In this document: piece after piece, positions 62,583 through 64,000 of the stretch
Numbering within the stretch: position 1 is the first letter of the stretch
Layout of the letters: every line of letters starts with the position of its first letter
Assembly: GCF_000819745.1 (NCBI RefSeq)
Contig: NZ_CDDA01000003.1
Coordinates: 23,293-87,292 of the forward strand
DNA: 64,000 bases
Origin: Aeromonas bestiarum
GTDB lineage: Bacteria; Pseudomonadota; Gammaproteobacteria; Enterobacterales; Aeromonadaceae
Direction: 5' to 3'
Notes under the pieces: model-generated
Seen by the model: only the letters and a program-made list of their open reading frames with translations
Told to the model about the DNA's origin: nothing
The model's database searches: none
Made by a program: the position numbers and the translations under genes

Positions 62583-63344
62583 ATGATTCTCAATGCATTC
62601 GATTTAAAGGGTAAGATTGCCATCGTGACCGGTTGCGATACCGGTCTGGGTCAGGGTATGGCGTTGGGCCTAGCTCAGGCAGGCTGTGACATCGTTGGTG
62701 TCAACATCGTCGAGCCTACCGATACCATTGCCAAGGTCGAGGCCATTGGCCGCCAGTTCCTTAGTCTCAAGGCCGATGTCAGCAAGGTTGATACCTTACC
62801 AGGACTGGTGGATCAGGCCGTCTCCCGGTTTGGTCGGGTCGACATCTTAGTCAACAACGCTGGCATCATTCGCCGCGAAGACGCCATCAACTTCAGCGAG
62901 AAGGACTGGGATGATGTGATGAACATCAACATCAAGAGCGTCTTCTTCATGTCCCAAGCAGTCGCGAAGCAGTTTATCGCTCAGGGCCAGGGCGGCAAGA
63001 TCATCAATATCGCCTCCATGCTCTCGTATCAGGGCGGGATCAGAGTGCCTTCCTACACCGCCTCCAAGAGCGGCGTGATGGGGATCACCCGCCTGCTGGC
63101 CAATGAATGGGCAAGCCAAGGTATCAACGTGAACGCCATTGCTCCCGGTTACATGGCCACCAACAATACGACAGCTCTGCGTGCAGATGAGGATCGCAAT
63201 GCCGCCATTCTGGAACGAATCCCGGCCGGACGTTGGGGTGTACCCGATGACATGATGGGCCCGGCAGTCTTCCTTGCCTCTGCGGCTTCCGACTACATCA
63301 ATGGCTACACAATCGCTGTGGATGGTGGCTGGTTGGCCCGCTGA
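62583..63344 (+). CDS. kduD: 2-deoxy-D-gluconate 3-dehydrogenase KduD
   Basis: 253-residue short-chain dehydrogenase that reduces 2,5-diketo-3-deoxygluconate to KDG with NADH. NAD site VTGCDTGLGQGMALG, NNAG at the usual place, catalytic Ser in NIASMLSYQGG, and YTASKSG giving the YxxxK pair. AGAGGA precedes the ATG; the 19-residue longer frame is rejected. KDG produced here would feed KDPG, the ligand of HexR, though the KDG kinase gene is not in the window. Confidence 0.95.
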   Translation: MILNAFDLKGKIAIVTGCDTGLGQGMALGLAQAGCDIVGVNIVEPTDTIAKVEAIGRQFLSLKADVSKVDTLPGLVDQAVSRFGRVDILVNNAGIIRREDAINFSEKDWDDVMNINIKSVFFMSQAVAKQFIAQGQGGKIINIASMLSYQGGIRVPSYTASKSGVMGITRLLANEWASQGINVNAIAPGYMATNNTTALRADEDRNAAILERIPAGRWGVPDDMMGPAVFLASAASDYINGYTIAVDGGWLAR

Positions 63345-63360
63345 TCTCCTCAGATGCAAC

Positions 63361-63384
63361 AAGGCGCCAATGGCGCCTTTTTTG
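63361..63384 (+). terminator. kduID terminator
   Basis: AAGGCGCC/GGCGCCTT stem and T6 run 16 bases beyond the kduD stop. It lies before the YgjV-like gene, which may be reached by read-through. Confidence 0.88.
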
Positions 63385-63410
63385 TTCAATCCTGTTACGG
63401 AATTTACCCT

Positions 63411-63935
63411 ATGCATCTTGATGCACCTTGGCTGGCCCAGCTCCTTGGGTTGCTGGCTTGCGCTATCGGTGCTACCGCTTTTTTGCAACACCAGGATCAG
63501 AAATTGCGGCGGCACCTGACCCTTAATGGGGTACTTTTGGCTCTGCACTTTATGATGCTCGGTGCGACGGTCGCCGCCATAAACTGCCTGCTGTGTGCAG
63601 TCCGCACGTGGGTTTCCGGGTACCATCGAACGCTGGGTGTCATGTGGGGCTTTATTGTGTTGGTTTGGGTGCTGGTACTTCCTCAGATGGAACACCCCAT
63701 GCAATTGCTCACCCTGACGGGGACCACGTTGAGTACCTATGCCCTGTTCAGATTGGATGGACTACCACTGCGAGGGTGCATGCTGGTCAGCAGTCTCTGT
63801 TGGGTTGTACACAACCTCTGGGCTGGTTCGATTGGCGGGAGTCTGTTAGAGGGGATGTTCTTCGTCGTCAATGGTTACACCATGGTTTCCCTCTACCGAC
63901 ACCAAGGTGTAGCGCCGCTCGGTCGGGTTCGATAA
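63411..63935 (+). CDS. YgjV-like inner-membrane protein
   Basis: 174 residues with about five or six hydrophobic segments: LAQLLGLLACAIGATAF, HLTLNGVLLALHFMMLGA, WGFIVLVWVLVLP, a segment near 105-120, and a closing LLEGMFFVVNGYTMVS. The spacing and the FLQHQDQKLR loop fit the Imp-YgjV family. The start is ATG 63411, with CGGA upstream. E. coli ygjV lies near the uxa uronate genes; here it follows kduID, a similar sugar-acid context. Function unknown. Confidence 0.75.
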   Translation: MHLDAPWLAQLLGLLACAIGATAFLQHQDQKLRRHLTLNGVLLALHFMMLGATVAAINCLLCAVRTWVSGYHRTLGVMWGFIVLVWVLVLPQMEHPMQLLTLTGTTLSTYALFRLDGLPLRGCMLVSSLCWVVHNLWAGSIGGSLLEGMFFVVNGYTMVSLYRHQGVAPLGRVR

Positions 63936-63945
63936 CCGGGAGCAT

Positions 63946-63974
63946 TGAGTGGATGCCTGACTGGCATCCACTCA
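63946..63974 (+). terminator. hairpin after the YgjV-like gene
   Basis: TGAGTGGATGCC/GGCATCCACTCA around a five-base loop, with only a weak T tract after it. It may act as a terminator or as an mRNA end stabiliser. Confidence 0.6.
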
Positions 63975-64000
63975 TATGATGTGTATGGAGATGGTATTCA

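Overview
The window is chromosomal DNA of a gamma-proteobacterium, almost certainly an Aeromonas of the A. hydrophila/A. dhakensis type. The GC content is high. It holds an Aeromonas-type secreted alpha-amylase and LasA-like M23 protease, a complete MARTX toxin locus, and housekeeping proteins (PykA, HexR, Glk, PurU, RlmF, RimO, FadE, Lpp) that resemble enteric and Vibrio orthologues. No insertion sequence, prophage or CRISPR array was seen. Species is not assigned.

Layout. 1-8.8 kb: exported enzymes and envelope genes (lytic transglycosylase, truncated by the window edge; amylase; M23 protease; a GNAT acetyltransferase; a YceB-like protein; cardiolipin synthase; a YdgA-like protein) and purU. 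9.0-9.9 kb: FMN riboswitch and ribB. 10.1-17.1 kb: lpp, cnoX and an overlapping phosphopantetheinyl transferase, an NlpC/P60 lipoprotein, rlmF, a MaoC-like hydratase, a DUF481 protein and an L,D-transpeptidase of the kind that attaches Lpp to peptidoglycan. 17.4-22.3 kb: tRNA-Ser(CGA); a LysR regulator divergent from fdhD and a YdeP-type molybdoenzyme; a gene relic; tRNA-Thr(CGT). 22.3-30.9 kb: ycdX; a TetR regulator with a clear operator followed by fadE; an RND pump and its adaptor. 30.9-34.7 kb: pykA, hexR and divergent glk, a sugar-catabolism cluster with HexR-type sites.

35-58.6 kb is the accessory highlight. phoQ and phoP lie just downstream of the type I secretion genes rtxB-rtxD-rtxE. 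These are divergent from rtxH-rtxC-rtxA across an AT-rich 377-bp region. RtxA is a 4841-residue MARTX toxin. From N to C terminus it has A repeats, a tandemly duplicated module, about 34 B repeats, a jelly-roll-like segment and a Gln/Ala-rich linker, then the effectors: an unassigned first domain, an alpha/beta hydrolase (ABH), an MCF-type cysteine protease and a Ras/Rap1 endopeptidase (RRSP). An autoprocessing protease (CPD) and C-terminal RTX repeats complete it. I recognise neither an actin cross-linking domain nor a functional Rho-inactivation domain. The whole protein has only two cysteines, the presumed nucleophiles of MCF and CPD.

58.6-64 kb: a second GNAT protein, rimO, a 600-bp stretch without a convincing gene, then kduI-kduD (unsaturated uronate catabolism) and a YgjV-like membrane protein.

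The strongest leads are the unassigned cysteine-free first effector of RtxA, the strict basic/neutral alternation through 28 consecutive B repeats, the rtxBDE-phoPQ arrangement, an orphan terminator that may end a small RNA near 23.2 kb, and a decayed acetyltransferase fragment beside tRNA-Thr.
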